DNA from: Arbacia lixula | Lineage: Eukaryota; Echinodermata; Echinoidea; Arbacioida; Arbaciidae | Direction: 5' to 3' | Length of the DNA stretch: 64,000 nt | Assembly (NCBI GenBank): GCA_963669155.1 | Contig: CAVLGW020000006.1 | Location: forward strand, 248,001-312,000 | In this document: positions 11,701-22,107 of the stretch, piece by piece | Numbering within the stretch: position 1 is the first letter of the stretch | How the letters are laid out: each line of letters opens with the position of its first letter | Made by a program: the position numbers and the translations under genes | The notes under the pieces: generated by a model | The model's database searches: none | Told to the model about the DNA's origin: nothing | The model's input: the letters and a program-made list of their open reading frames with translations, nothing else

Positions 11701-14700
11701 ATTTTTAGGAATGATTTGTATAGGTAACCGTATGGAATGACATTGTGATATCAACCCCTTTAATTTCAATTATTTTTTCTAAAATTTCGAACACATAATC
11801 AATAACGATGTCTTGTTAGTAAGACATATTATACAAGAAATCATGCATTTACCGACGAAACTTTGCTACGTATGAAATCAGTTGTCTCGCTCGATGGTAT
11901 TGAAGGAAGAATATGAGTCAATTCGATGTCATGTAGCTTATGCAGAATAGCTATCCGGTTGTTTTTATCAATTTGACGAGTCAAGAGCTGGTAGAAGCCT
12001 TTGAATAAATCCTGTAATTAAAAAAGAAACGACATACAGTTTATGTTCTTGTGATGCACGTTGGAAACAATTATCTTTATAATAACCTTAGCAATCAATG
12101 TTATAATAAATTAAGAGATTGAATTCGCAATGTGTCTTTGACACACATCAATTATCGTATAACTACTCAAAATAGATTATTTCTAGATATTAGATTATGT
12201 ATATTTCCATCAATTATTGTTAAGATCCAATGGATGACAATTCTATGTACCCTGGTAACTGTTCTGTATGTAAACGCTGTTCTACGTGAGATTCCTGCTC
12301 TGATATTAATGTGTTTGAGTTTACACGCATACACATACGCACAAAGAAACACCTACACTTACAAATATAAAAAGATATGTATATGTATTTTTAAACATAT
12401 TAAACAAAGAATGATGATTTTTGTAATGAAAAAAAAAATGCTTTCTTACCACTTTTTCTAGGTCACTATGTATGGGATATAGAGGTCCTTTTAATATATT
12501 GTGTAAAATACCTTAACCATTTTTTCAGAAACTCACATGAAGAAATAACTTAGCTATCCTACAGCTATACTTTTAAGTAGTCACATTTTGAAAGCTAAGA
12601 CACCTCAACAAAATACGATATGAATAAAAATTATGCACTGGATGTAGTCACATTTTGAAAGCTAAGACAGATTCGTGTCTTATTACGGAAGCACACAACT
12701 TTTACCACATGCTATTAATATTTCGTTAATTTGATAAATATTTCAGCACTAACCTTTATGTATTTTCTCTGACGACGAGGAAGCTCCAGGCCTATGTTAA
12801 CCTCGTCACCATTGGTCTTAAATGACACCTTGCTTCTGGGTTGCTCTTGATGCGATGAAGCTGAAACAAACATAAATGTTGATCATGAACGCACAAAGTA
12901 GGAACAATCCAAATAAATATGAAAAACACCTTTAAAAGACAGCAACCCCCCCGCCCCCCCCCCTCCCCCCTAAGCAAAGAAGCTTTCAACAATATTATCT
13001 GCAGGAGTACGACTGAACTTTTATGTGTGACAAGTACATTTTTAACTTTATGCAGGAGTGAACAAATATTGAAGCCAAAATGTAACTTTTCAAAAGTCAC
13101 AAGGGTCAGTTCCGGGGGTCTTAAAACAAGATTTCGACGAATTCTATTGATGGTGTATCTTAAGTGTTAATTTTTTTGATCTTCTGACCCCTCTATACAT
13201 ATTCTAACACTCTTAACGGTTGACTGAGCTCAATTTCAGGGGACAATTAAAATATTCCTTCATTTTATTGACTGCATTAACATCAAATTGTCAACAACAT
13301 GTATCATAACATGCTGCTTAAACATATAAAGAGGAACGTAGTCATTGTGCCATGGTTGAGAAAACACACTTCAAATATCAAGAAATGTTGATATAGGATA
13401 AATGCATACATTTCTTCACAAGTAATTTCATGATTTTAAAAATTGTTTGTGTCACATGATCTCCATTAACAAACTTATTCCGATACTGGATCTATATGTT
13501 ATGGTAGATTAAATACATATTAAATACATATTTTTGAACATGAGGTACACAAATAAAAGGGTCAAACAATGGATGGTCAAGTAACGACAGCACTAAACAT
13601 ACACTAGAAACAAAATTCGCCCAAATGTTGTTTCACAGACCCACGCCAGTGACTCTTGTGACTTTTAAACAGTGATAATGTTTCCTTTAGTGTGTCTGCA
13701 CTCATGTATAATTGAATTAATCAATCCAATTTTCGGAAAGCACTCGTTATTCCGAAGATTCGAATACACCAAAGGGTCGTTATTCCGTAGGTTCACTATT
13801 CCGAAAAGGGGATCGACGCTCCTGTTGGAGGTTGTAATCGCTCGTATTAAGGTTTAACGACCCCCCCCCCCCCCCACACACACACACACGCCTGCCTTCC
13901 CGGTTTTCCCGGCTTTGCAACAGATTATTTGAGTTTCGGACTATTGAGCCTTACTTCGTTTTCGGATTAACAAACCTACGGAGTAACGAACCTTATTTCG
14001 TTTTCTGATTAACGAACCTTCGTAGTAACAAACCTTATTTCGTTTTTGGATGAACGAACATTCGGAATAACGAAACCTATTTTATTTTCGGATTAACGAG
14101 CCCTCATAATAATGAACCTTCAGAATAACGCCATAAATGCTCGGATTAACGAACCCTTTTTCGTTTTCGGACTAACGAACATCGAGGTATAGTCAATTAA
14201 CGTGATTTGTAATTACGAGCCTTCGATATAACGAACCTTCGGAATAAACGAACCTTCGGAATTTAGAACTGTAACCGATGAATCAACTCCGTTTCTTGTG
14301 AGGGGGAGGCATATTGACGGTATGGTTTCAAATATAAAACTCTAAATTGCTTGGCCTATATTGACATGTATTAATCACCTTTCTTCTGCCGAAGTATGTA
14401 GATAGCGAGGAGTGGTATCAGAATAATGACAGGAATGATTAGCACTGTGAGAGGAAGAAGGTTTTTATTGCTGGAAACCGGCTGGATTTCTGAAAAGAAA
14501 AGGCGAATAGGAAATGTAAGAGCATAATCTGTAATCCTATATGTTGTGTAAACATATGCATCCTTGTACTTGTACAACACATCATCAGAAATACGTTCTT
14601 ATACACATACCTGTATAAAAATAAATAATGATGTTGTCAAAAACAGACAAAAGAGCAATTGATGTAATTATATTGTACACCAAATGTGGAAAAGCAGCTC

Positions 14701-17700
14701 GCACTTGACGTCACAACGTTGAAGCGTCAAAATCTAATAACTTTTGTTTTGACGGATTTTCGTCAAACCTTCACTAATATGTTTCTCTCATGTGTCTGCT
14801 TTTAGTATTGAAACCAACTTAACTTCATAGTGAACTGGTGAATTAGGCACTTCCCGTAAATTAGTAGGTCAGCATAGACGATCGCACTACCATTAACACT
14901 TTCTCGGTAACAAACTTTCCCTCAGAATTCTGTCTTATATTTGTTAACATACTGTAAGATGGTGAGTTTATACGAGATGTCTCAGAAGATGATTGAAGTA
15001 GAACTAATAACTTTCTTGGCTAGACGAGATTTCCTTGCACCGACGTTTAGCTGAAAAAGCTGTTAGCGGTCCGTACGGTAACATTGTATAGAACTGCAAT
15101 ACAAATTATTTTTGCTGTCATGATTTTATATGAGTTGTTCACGAATATCTACATAAAAAAAAATCAAGTATAATGCCTATTGAACTGAAATTATAAATTC
15201 ACCTACCTTTACAAGAAGGAAAATCCTCACTGAATTGATCATGCCCAAGACATCTTGAAGTGCTGCTCCCATTCAATTTGTATCCAGACTCACATGTAAA
15301 GATGCAAATGGTGTGGTAAGAAATGTTTGAGCCGACGGTGCAGTTTAAATTGATATCGATTGTATGTGTCGGGATGCTGGTGATAAAGCATGTGTTGTCT
15401 AGAAACAAGCAAAGTTTGAGAAATTATCAGTTACAAATCACAAATCAGATTTATATGACGTGATCAAAATGATAATACTATTTACACGAAATACAATGAC
15501 TTGGAATATGAAAAGAAGAGATTTAAAGTACTGGATGATTAAATTTCGCTTATTTCACTTTGCAAGAAATGCAAAAATATTTTGGAGAGGTCATTATTAC
15601 TCCCTCCCTTTTGGTCTATTTTGTATTTTCGCTCCTTTTTTTTTATCTATGTGCAATGTAAATTGACCTTCATGTTGATTATACAAATACAAACCGTGAT
15701 ATGAAGAGATAGTTCAATCTGCGAAGACGAAATCTTGGAGTATAAGTGCATTCACTATTGTATATTTACATTGATCTCAAACATGTTAGGTAGCACAATT
15801 CCCCGTAAGAGAGCTACCTTGGCTCAGATATGAAAAAAAAAACAGATAAATATAAGTAGGTGTGTAGAGGTAGTTTTCCCCTTACCTAATTATATAATAA
15901 GTGATTTAACACTTTTGCAGCGCAAGTAAATTCGATTGCACCCTTATGGAGATAAAAATGAATGTCATAGTGATGATTCTTTGTAATTTCTATCGAAATT
16001 GTTTTATATGTCTTAGACATGAGACTGCTACAACCAGAGTATATAATTGAATCATGTATGTAACCAATATGAGGAACGGAATATTTTCAGAAGCAATACA
16101 CTGTGAAGAAATTTACATTGCATTAAAAGATTTGAGAATATTACATCAATTTCGAGACTATCGAATTCCTTTTGATTTTTAATTGTTAAGAAACATTTAT
16201 GATACATGTCTTTTTTCTCTTCAAAATTAAAGAGTATGGAATAAAACATTTTGAAATGCTAACGTTATTTTCTTTTTACTAATGTTAGACATCTTGATGA
16301 TTTCCTTACTCACTGAACAAAATGTGCCCCCAATTAGAAGATACTTGTAGGATATGAACTTAGCATGGCAAAATTGTCCCTGATGTTTTAAATCGTGCCT
16401 TTGTTGCTTATGCGGCTCGTTCGCTAATTGCACGGTTATCGGAATGGCACACGTACACACATTTTTTTTTTAGAGAGATGCACAGATACCATATTGTCTG
16501 CACAAGCAATGATAACTAATGTCAATAATGGTTTATTCTGCCAAAACTTCAAACAAATTATATGATCACAAAGAAAAAGAAAATCCCGCGCACTAACGCA
16601 AATAATACTAATAGTACATGGACTTTCACAAACTACAAACCTTTACATGTTGGAAGACTTTTATCAAAGTTCCCGTCACTGTTGCATGTAGTTACTTTAT
16701 CCCCCTTCAAAATAAAGCCTTCTTCACATTCAAAAGTACAGCTTGAGTTCACGGTCGTCTTGCCGCCATCATAACAGTTCTGAGACAAGCTTATTACATG
16801 GGGTGCCATTTCAGGAACCCTACACATTGACGCTTTGCGACATGGAAAAGAGTCAGATGAAAATTGGAACTAAAACGTAAACATTATTGCACATGATTAA
16901 GGGGTTTACAAGTAGCAATGGGATATCTCACGATTGTATCCATATGATCTCGAAAAGAATATACGTGACAGTCAAAATCAAGATTAATGAGATAACTAAG
17001 AGCCCACAACACTAACTTTGTCTTTTTCAGAGCAGAAATGCAGCGCGTGCGTCTTGAATCTATTTAACAGCGTATTTGACCCACGCATAGTTCATTGTGT
17101 AAATAAAGGTATTATTAGCTTAAATATAATTATTTCCACAGCAAAAGGCGCGGAAAGATTGCACGTTGCAGCGTCATTCTGGGTACGTTCGTGCGAACCG
17201 TCATAGTGATACCTTAATCCGTATGGATTCAAGCTGAGCTGGTTTTTACCCATTCTGCAAAATTGCGCCAATGCAGTATAGTACCATTAAGCGCCATCTA
17301 TGCCAATGGGATTATCATTCACCGCTATTCATGCAAATACAATATTTTTGGTAGTGTACGTCGATATATGTATCTGTATACGACAAAGATCAAGCGGTCG
17401 TAGCCAGAAACGACATAATTTTGAGCTACCAAGCGGCTGTGCCTGTGTTCCGTGCATGTATACCAATGCAATGCACGGACAAATAAAGACTCCCTTCTGA
17501 GACAAATATACATTGTTTAGTTTTAGATGATTAAACATCTTTTCTCCAAAGGAGTTTTACAAATATGATCGTAAACTGTAGCTAAGCAATTGAACTACTG
17601 ATTGCACACATCAGCAACACTGAAATACAATGAAAAGTGCGTAAAATAAGCCGAGGCTGGTACGCTTTTGGGTTCCAGTTTCTTAGTAGGAAACTTAGAA

Positions 17701-20700
17701 AGCGAAGATACCCGGCTCACATATATATTAAATGGGTCAATTGATTGTCAACCAATCGCGAACGCGATATTTCCAATCACGTATATGAAACGTAATAGTG
17801 CGACTGACCGTATTTTTTTAGAACGATATGAGATAATCTATAACACGCAATGACATGATTTATTACCTGCACACATAGGTAGATCATTACTTAAGCTTCC
17901 ATTCGCGAGGCACTGGCTAGAAGCATTGCCAATCATCTTGAAATCTGTTTCACACATGAAGCTGCACTGACTTCCAAACTTAATAGAAGATGATGGGTAA
18001 CACGTTTCATTTGCTGAAAGAAGTGTTTTTGAATAATTCGATATGTAACATCCACCTGCAATGGAGAAACGAAACAAGAAGTTTTGGTGAACATAATTAG
18101 ATAGTAAACATTCAACAAAATTTCAAATATATTAGTATACTGTAACTGTACAATGTATTTTTCAAAATAAATAATACATTGCAATATAAAGCAATAACCT
18201 TAAATAAAGCATACATGCCCCCAAATCAATGTCACGTCATAACAATGTAAAATGTCATTAATTCTAATCTGAAACAAATGAATAATTCGACGAATATACT
18301 ACATCCGTCCACTCCTTCACCCAAAATTGTTCGTCACATTTCAGTTCCCCAAATTTGACAACACATATAAAGCTTTAGCATGCATTATATCCTAAAAGCA
18401 AACACATACTACATTCCTCATCACTTATAGTTGAAACAGTCACTCTTTAGTTTCGTTTTAAAAAAGTTGTGCGGCTTTATTGTTGTAGATAGCGCAAATT
18501 GTAGAGTTGAACGAGGAGAGTGCATCATTTTTTTTTTTTTTTACGCGTGCTCATATTTTTATAACACTACATTTCTTCATCTCCGTTATTTGGGTAAGCC
18601 TGTCCGGCTGAATGAAATTGTGTCAAAAAGAAGCGGATCAATGAAAAAGAAGTATACAATTATAACGAATAGTTAATACGCTACTCCAGCTGCAAGACGT
18701 TCTGTAAACAAACTGCCTCCATTTGAAGAGTGTTTGCTTTGATAAATACCTGACCATGCCCATGCCAACTGAAATACATAGATGATGCGCGCTGAATTGA
18801 CATTATACGAACTAAAAATTGTAGCTGCTAGGTACGGCCTGGCGTTTAAAAGGGCAAAGAGAATTAATTTTTAGTGAGTATCTTGAAAACGCTACATGGG
18901 TTTTCGTGAGTAGGTACTAACCAATTTAGCGATTCTGTGCTTTCTTTATGGTCTAAGAGTAAAGGCTGTGATGTTAAACGTTAAATTTATTTAGTGACTT
19001 ACTATTTGTTAATTAGTGTCAATAAGACGAGCAAGTAGTAACTTCTGTCCAATATTTTGCAGTGTGAAAGTAAAACAAAAGCTTGAGTCGTCCCTTAAAT
19101 AGGAAAAAAATGAAGTAATGACATTAAATTGTTTATTAGAGATATGCGCTTTCCAAAAGCATTGCATAACTTCGTTGTGGTTTTAATGAATTTAGTATTC
19201 AAATGTATATAATAGTTCCTACTTAGGCTTGTCTCTTCATTGTACTATACTTGTGGCGTGTGGTTAAAGATGAAGATACACAAAACTGCACTTATTTTCG
19301 GAAATCTCGCATGCGATCTTTTAAATGAAATGCTCGAAAATTCCCCGTCCTTTTCAATATACAGCCGCTAGCGTTCTCTTCAAAAGACGCGTGCGGTCCT
19401 TTTCATCACCGCAACGCACTTGGTCACTTATGACAAGTAACTACGATGCGGCGGAATAGAACAACAGACCCGACGGACTATTGCTTGAACGCTGGCCTTT
19501 CCGGTTTTTTCATTCTTAAAAGTGATATTCATAGAAAATCCAAAAATATATAGATATTCCTCTACACAAAGATTATAAGCAATACAATGAGCCCAGATGA
19601 CATTCAAACAATGTATATATCACTTTCCAAAAAGCGAAATTAGGGTGAAAACAATCACCGTATTCTCGGGGACAAATTTGACCTATTGTCATCCGAAACG
19701 GCCTTTAGGTCTGACGTAAGAAACGGGAGGCGTTATTGTGCATCACACATGCCAATCCGCAGCTTCTTTTCCGCTAGAAGCATCAGGCATTGTTAATGAA
19801 ACTGTGATGGCAGTTGCTAGTGGATTAACAGGTGTGATACACAATGGTCATTGTGAAGCATATCCCGGCTGTTTCTAAGGCGATTTCGTAGGTCAGGAAG
19901 AGAGTCAATTTAGTGAAATTTGACTTGCTTTAAACACATAACTGAATACCTTCATGGCATGTTAGCTGCATAAATTGCTTCAATAACTCATTCAATTATA
20001 AAATAAACTATATTTATTTGATTTTATTTCCAATGAATATCACCTTCAACCCTAATCAGGCCGGGCTTTTTGGACTGTTCTTTGGCCGGGGAAGGGGGGG
20101 GGGGGGTTGATTCAAGGGAACCCCCCATTCAGATCTCGGCCAAAAAAATTGGCACGCACGGTTCCTGTGTCATAATCTATAAGATTATTTTGTTATATTT
20201 TTCAAAGTTGTTAATTGTTAATTTTAATTATTTAATAATGCAAATTTAGCCCACAATTATATAAAACACTAAATACAAACATTTAGAGTCTAATATTTGG
20301 TTTGTATATCTTTTATAACATGTATAATATGTCTAACAATTGGTGATAAAAAAAAATGAAAATTCATTTCAATTCTTATGCATTTTATTGTTTTGGGAAT
20401 TTCTAATGTATTTCCTTGTTTTTTTGGCTTTTGCTTTTCTTTCTTTTTTCATTGAAAATCATCACTGACCACTTTTCAGCCATCATTAGCATCACATTAA
20501 TCAATCAAAATTATCAAATGGAAAAATAATTAGGCTTTTATGAGTTTCATGAACAAGCACAGTTTACATTGGAAATGCACACAAAATTACAAAATTGTGC
20601 ACGTTTTGGGATGACATGTGTTACGAAAATGGGCGTGGCTCCGTAATGGTATGCGTGGATGTCGCGAATTTGGTCTCAAAAGTTGCGCAAGACTTGAAAG

Positions 20701-22107
20701 TTAAAGTCAAGCAGTGTCGCGATGAGTCGTTCTTGCGTTGCGGCATTATTGCACAAAACGTCGAGGGGGGGGGGGGGGTTTACCCCCCCCCCCCCCCCCG
20801 CCGTTTTAGGGTTAAATCTTGAAGAAGCGGCGGAGACGGTCAATATGATTTGACAAGGCGCCCAATACTAAGTATCTTCTAATATGTAGGATTAATTTAC
20901 TTTATATGCATACATCTATTACCTTAATACATTAGTAAACATTAAACACATATAATCACCAATTATTGTAAGGTATACAGAGTGTGTTAACTCCATGGGT
21001 AGCGCTGCTGATGCAATACTGCACTCGTATGTTCCGGAGTCACCCCAAGTTACATTACTAATATGAAGACTAGTGTCTCTTTTGATGACGAATCTCTGAT
21101 CATAATCTGGTGGAACTACAGCATCGTCTTTAGGAAAGTAGGATAAAAAGGGCACATCTGACGAGTTGATCTTCCATTTGACAGTCTCAATGTCGGTTGT
21201 CGTAGATGGGCAATTCAGCACGACGGAACTGCTAACAACTCTCTGCACTCTGTCGTCAAGTGTTTTCCCTTTCGATGCACCTGTATTCAGATAAATTGAT
21301 AATATCACCTCATAAAATATTAAAGAGTTTGCCGTTAGTAATACGTAGCATGTATCCCGGTGGCGTAGAAAACATAGAACATGGTGTGGGTGATTAATTA
21401 CTTTGTTTGAGAGATATTGTCCTATCATCCAAAGCTCAATTACCACAAATAACACTATGCTTGTTTTAACTTGTCTGTGTCAGCTCATACAAAGTGGTCA
21501 ATAGCATATATGTTTATTCATGGGAAAAATATAAACATGTAACCGAAAGAGATTTAAGCACACGGTAGTCCGTGTGCATGTAACAAAAACCGTACGGTAA
21601 ACAATTTTCTTGTAAAAAGCACTGCAAATGAAAGAAAATACCGTATAAGAACTCCTTCCCAAAATAGACTTTTGGTCACGTCGTACAAAACGTCCAGGTC
21701 CCTGTATCCTAGGGATTGGAGACCGATGTCTGCTGTGGTCCGCGCCACAGTGCTTGCGTTTTATGCCCGCTACCCGGCGCATCGGGCACTGGCAGAGGCA
21801 ATACAATTATGCATATCGACCAAAGATTTTAACTTTTCCTGAAAAGTTGTGTGAAGTTTTGACCGTGAATTTCACACGCATTATTGTGTATATACTGATG
21901 ATTCCTGCCAAATGGGACATCAGGTATTAAAGGAGCAATAGTCCAAAATAACATTTTAGTCGATTGCCCTCAGTTTCTAGATCGTAATATGAAAGTGTAA
22001 CACTCTCTGAGCATACATATATTATTTTATTTACTTATCCAACAATATTTGGAATACATACCTGCTGTCACAAAGACAGAAAAGAGAATAAAAAGCCGAT
22101 AATCCAT
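8561..22107 (-). CDS. Gene A: Ig-sushi type I membrane receptor with an unrecognised helical cytoplasmic tail (11 exons)
   Basis: Exons from 5' to 3' (minus): 22107-22062, 21280-20960, 18055-17867, 16832-16641, 15398-15207, 14489-14379, 12860-12754, 12011-11853, 11399-11193, 10238-10080, 8737-8561. All introns are GT-AG, the total is 1860 nt and 619 residues, and frames match at every junction. The order is signal peptide (residues 1-15), V-type Ig domain (about 16-122), three sushi domains of 63-64 residues each, membrane span (LTVLIIPVIILIPLLAIYIL) followed by RQKKG, then a tail of about 230 residues predicted by eye to be mostly helical. Each sushi domain has six cysteines, as in selectins, rather than four. 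A membrane receptor or adhesion role follows from the domains; ligand and signalling partner are unknown. Ectodomain introns are phase 1 and tail introns phase 0. Additional exons inside the 2.9-kb intron 2 cannot be excluded. Confidence 0.82.
10080..10238 (-). CDS. Gene A exon 10 (helical tail)
   Basis: 159 nt, phase 0 at both ends, between TTTTGTTGACAG and a GTATGA donor. The 53 residues start STKDYLNLVHNAF and are rich in Glu/Lys, looking like one long amphipathic helix. No known motif was recognised. Confidence 0.75.
11193..11399 (-). CDS. Gene A exon 9 (helical tail)
   Basis: 207 nt, phase 0-0, between CATATCCATCAG and GTAAGA. The 69 residues include SIEQAFSWYITVMLSFIEDT and IKREILGMTGQKDEDTQRLL, two clear helix candidates with a hydrophobic face. 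Together with the exon before it, it could form a small helical bundle. Confidence 0.8.
11853..12011 (-). CDS. Gene A exon 8 (helical tail)
   Basis: 159 nt, phase 0-0, between TTTTTTAATTACAG and GTAAAT. It starts DLFKGFYQLLTRQIDKNN and continues RIAILHKLHDIELTHIL. The F..LL...I..N.I.IL..L spacing resembles the first helices of death-fold domains, but the match is too weak to name one. Confidence 0.8.
12578..12669. repeat. 25-bp direct repeat pair in gene A intron
   Basis: TAGTCACATTTTGAAAGCTAAGACA occurs at 12578-12602 and 12645-12669, apparently identical (split here: TAGTCACATTTTGAA then AGCTAAGACA). The spacing is 67 bp, and both lie just downstream of gene A exon 7 on the minus strand. 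Confidence 0.7.
12754..12860 (-). CDS. Gene A exon 7 (juxtamembrane tail)
   Basis: 107 nt, enters in phase 1 and leaves in phase 0, after ACATTTATGTTTGTTTCAG and before GTTAGT. It encodes a polar segment (SSHQEQPRSKVSFKTNGDEV) ending PRRQRKYIK. This exon changes the intron phase from the ectodomain's phase 1 to the tail's phase 0. Confidence 0.8.
13735..14275. repeat. Palindromic TTCGGAATAACGAACC-type repeat (family R1), compound copy
   Basis: Dense variants of AACGAACCTTCGGAAT and its reverse complement fill two blocks, 13735-13830 and 13930-14275. They are separated by a poly-C tract followed by a CA run. The right end reads TTCGGAATTTAGAACTGTAA. The same units recur at about 24,645-24,812, 35,885-36,055, 54,655-54,850 and 55,520-55,910. 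It lies in gene A intron 6. Confidence 0.75.
14379..14489 (-). CDS. Gene A exon 6 (membrane span)
   Basis: 111 nt, phase 1-1, between GCCTTTTCTTTTCAG and GTGATT. It encodes a short stalk (EIQPVSSNKN), about 20 hydrophobic residues (LPLTVLIIPVIILIPLLAIY) and a basic stop-transfer sequence RQKKG. Confidence 0.88.
15207..15398 (-). CDS. Gene A exon 5 (sushi domain 3)
   Basis: 192 nt, phase 1-1, after TTGCTTGTTTCTAG. Six cysteines fall in the pattern NTCF, NLNC, TICIFTC, SRC and PSCKG. The last block has Phe where many sushi domains carry Trp. Three or more N-glycosylation sequons are visible (NCT, NIS, NGS). Confidence 0.85.
16641..16832 (-). CDS. Gene A exon 4 (sushi domain 2)
   Basis: 192 nt, phase 1-1. 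The acceptor is CATGTCGCAAAG, with a weak pyrimidine tract, and the donor is GTTTGT. The cysteine pattern is MCRV, QNC, SSCTFEC, TTC, PTCKG, with the typical core EEGFILKG. Confidence 0.83.
17867..18055 (-). CDS. Gene A exon 3 (sushi domain 1)
   Basis: 189 nt, phase 1-1, after TTTCTCCATTGCAG and before GTAATA. Six cysteines fall in GGCY, ETC, SQCSFMC, SQC, PMCAG. N-glycosylation sequons NYS, NET, NAS and NGS are present. Confidence 0.85.
18056..20047. other. Gene A intron 2, left part: no exon recognised
   Basis: I looked for another sushi or Ig exon on the minus strand and saw none. There is a poly-T run at about 18,528. ORFs of up to 81 codons on the plus strand lack splice or domain support. 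Confidence 0.4.
20048..20813. mobile_element. Non-autonomous DNA element with AACCCTAA termini
   Basis: The left end AACCCTAATCAGGCCGGG and the reverse complement of the right end, AACCCTAAAACGGCGGGG, form an imperfect terminal inverted repeat of about 18 bp bounding 766 bp. Long G and C runs sit just inside both ends. There is no transposase-like ORF, so it would be mobilised in trans. It is inserted in gene A intron 2. Target-site duplication was not resolved. Confidence 0.5.
20960..21280 (-). CDS. Gene A exon 2 (V-type Ig domain)
   Basis: 321 nt, phase 1-1, between TTATCTGAATACAG and GTGATT. Hallmarks are VVLNC, VKWKI and LHISNVTWGDSGTYECSIA, that is the two core cysteines, the core Trp and the D-x-G-x-Y-x-C motif. 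Sequons NSS and NVT are seen. Confidence 0.88.
22062..22107 (-). CDS. Gene A exon 1 (signal peptide)
   Basis: ATG at 22107-22105 starts MDYRLFILFSVFVTAG, a short typical signal peptide. The exon ends in phase 1 at GCAG with a GTATGT donor, and joins the Ig exon as GASKGKT. It is too short to appear among long ORFs but fits both frame and function. Confidence 0.82.
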
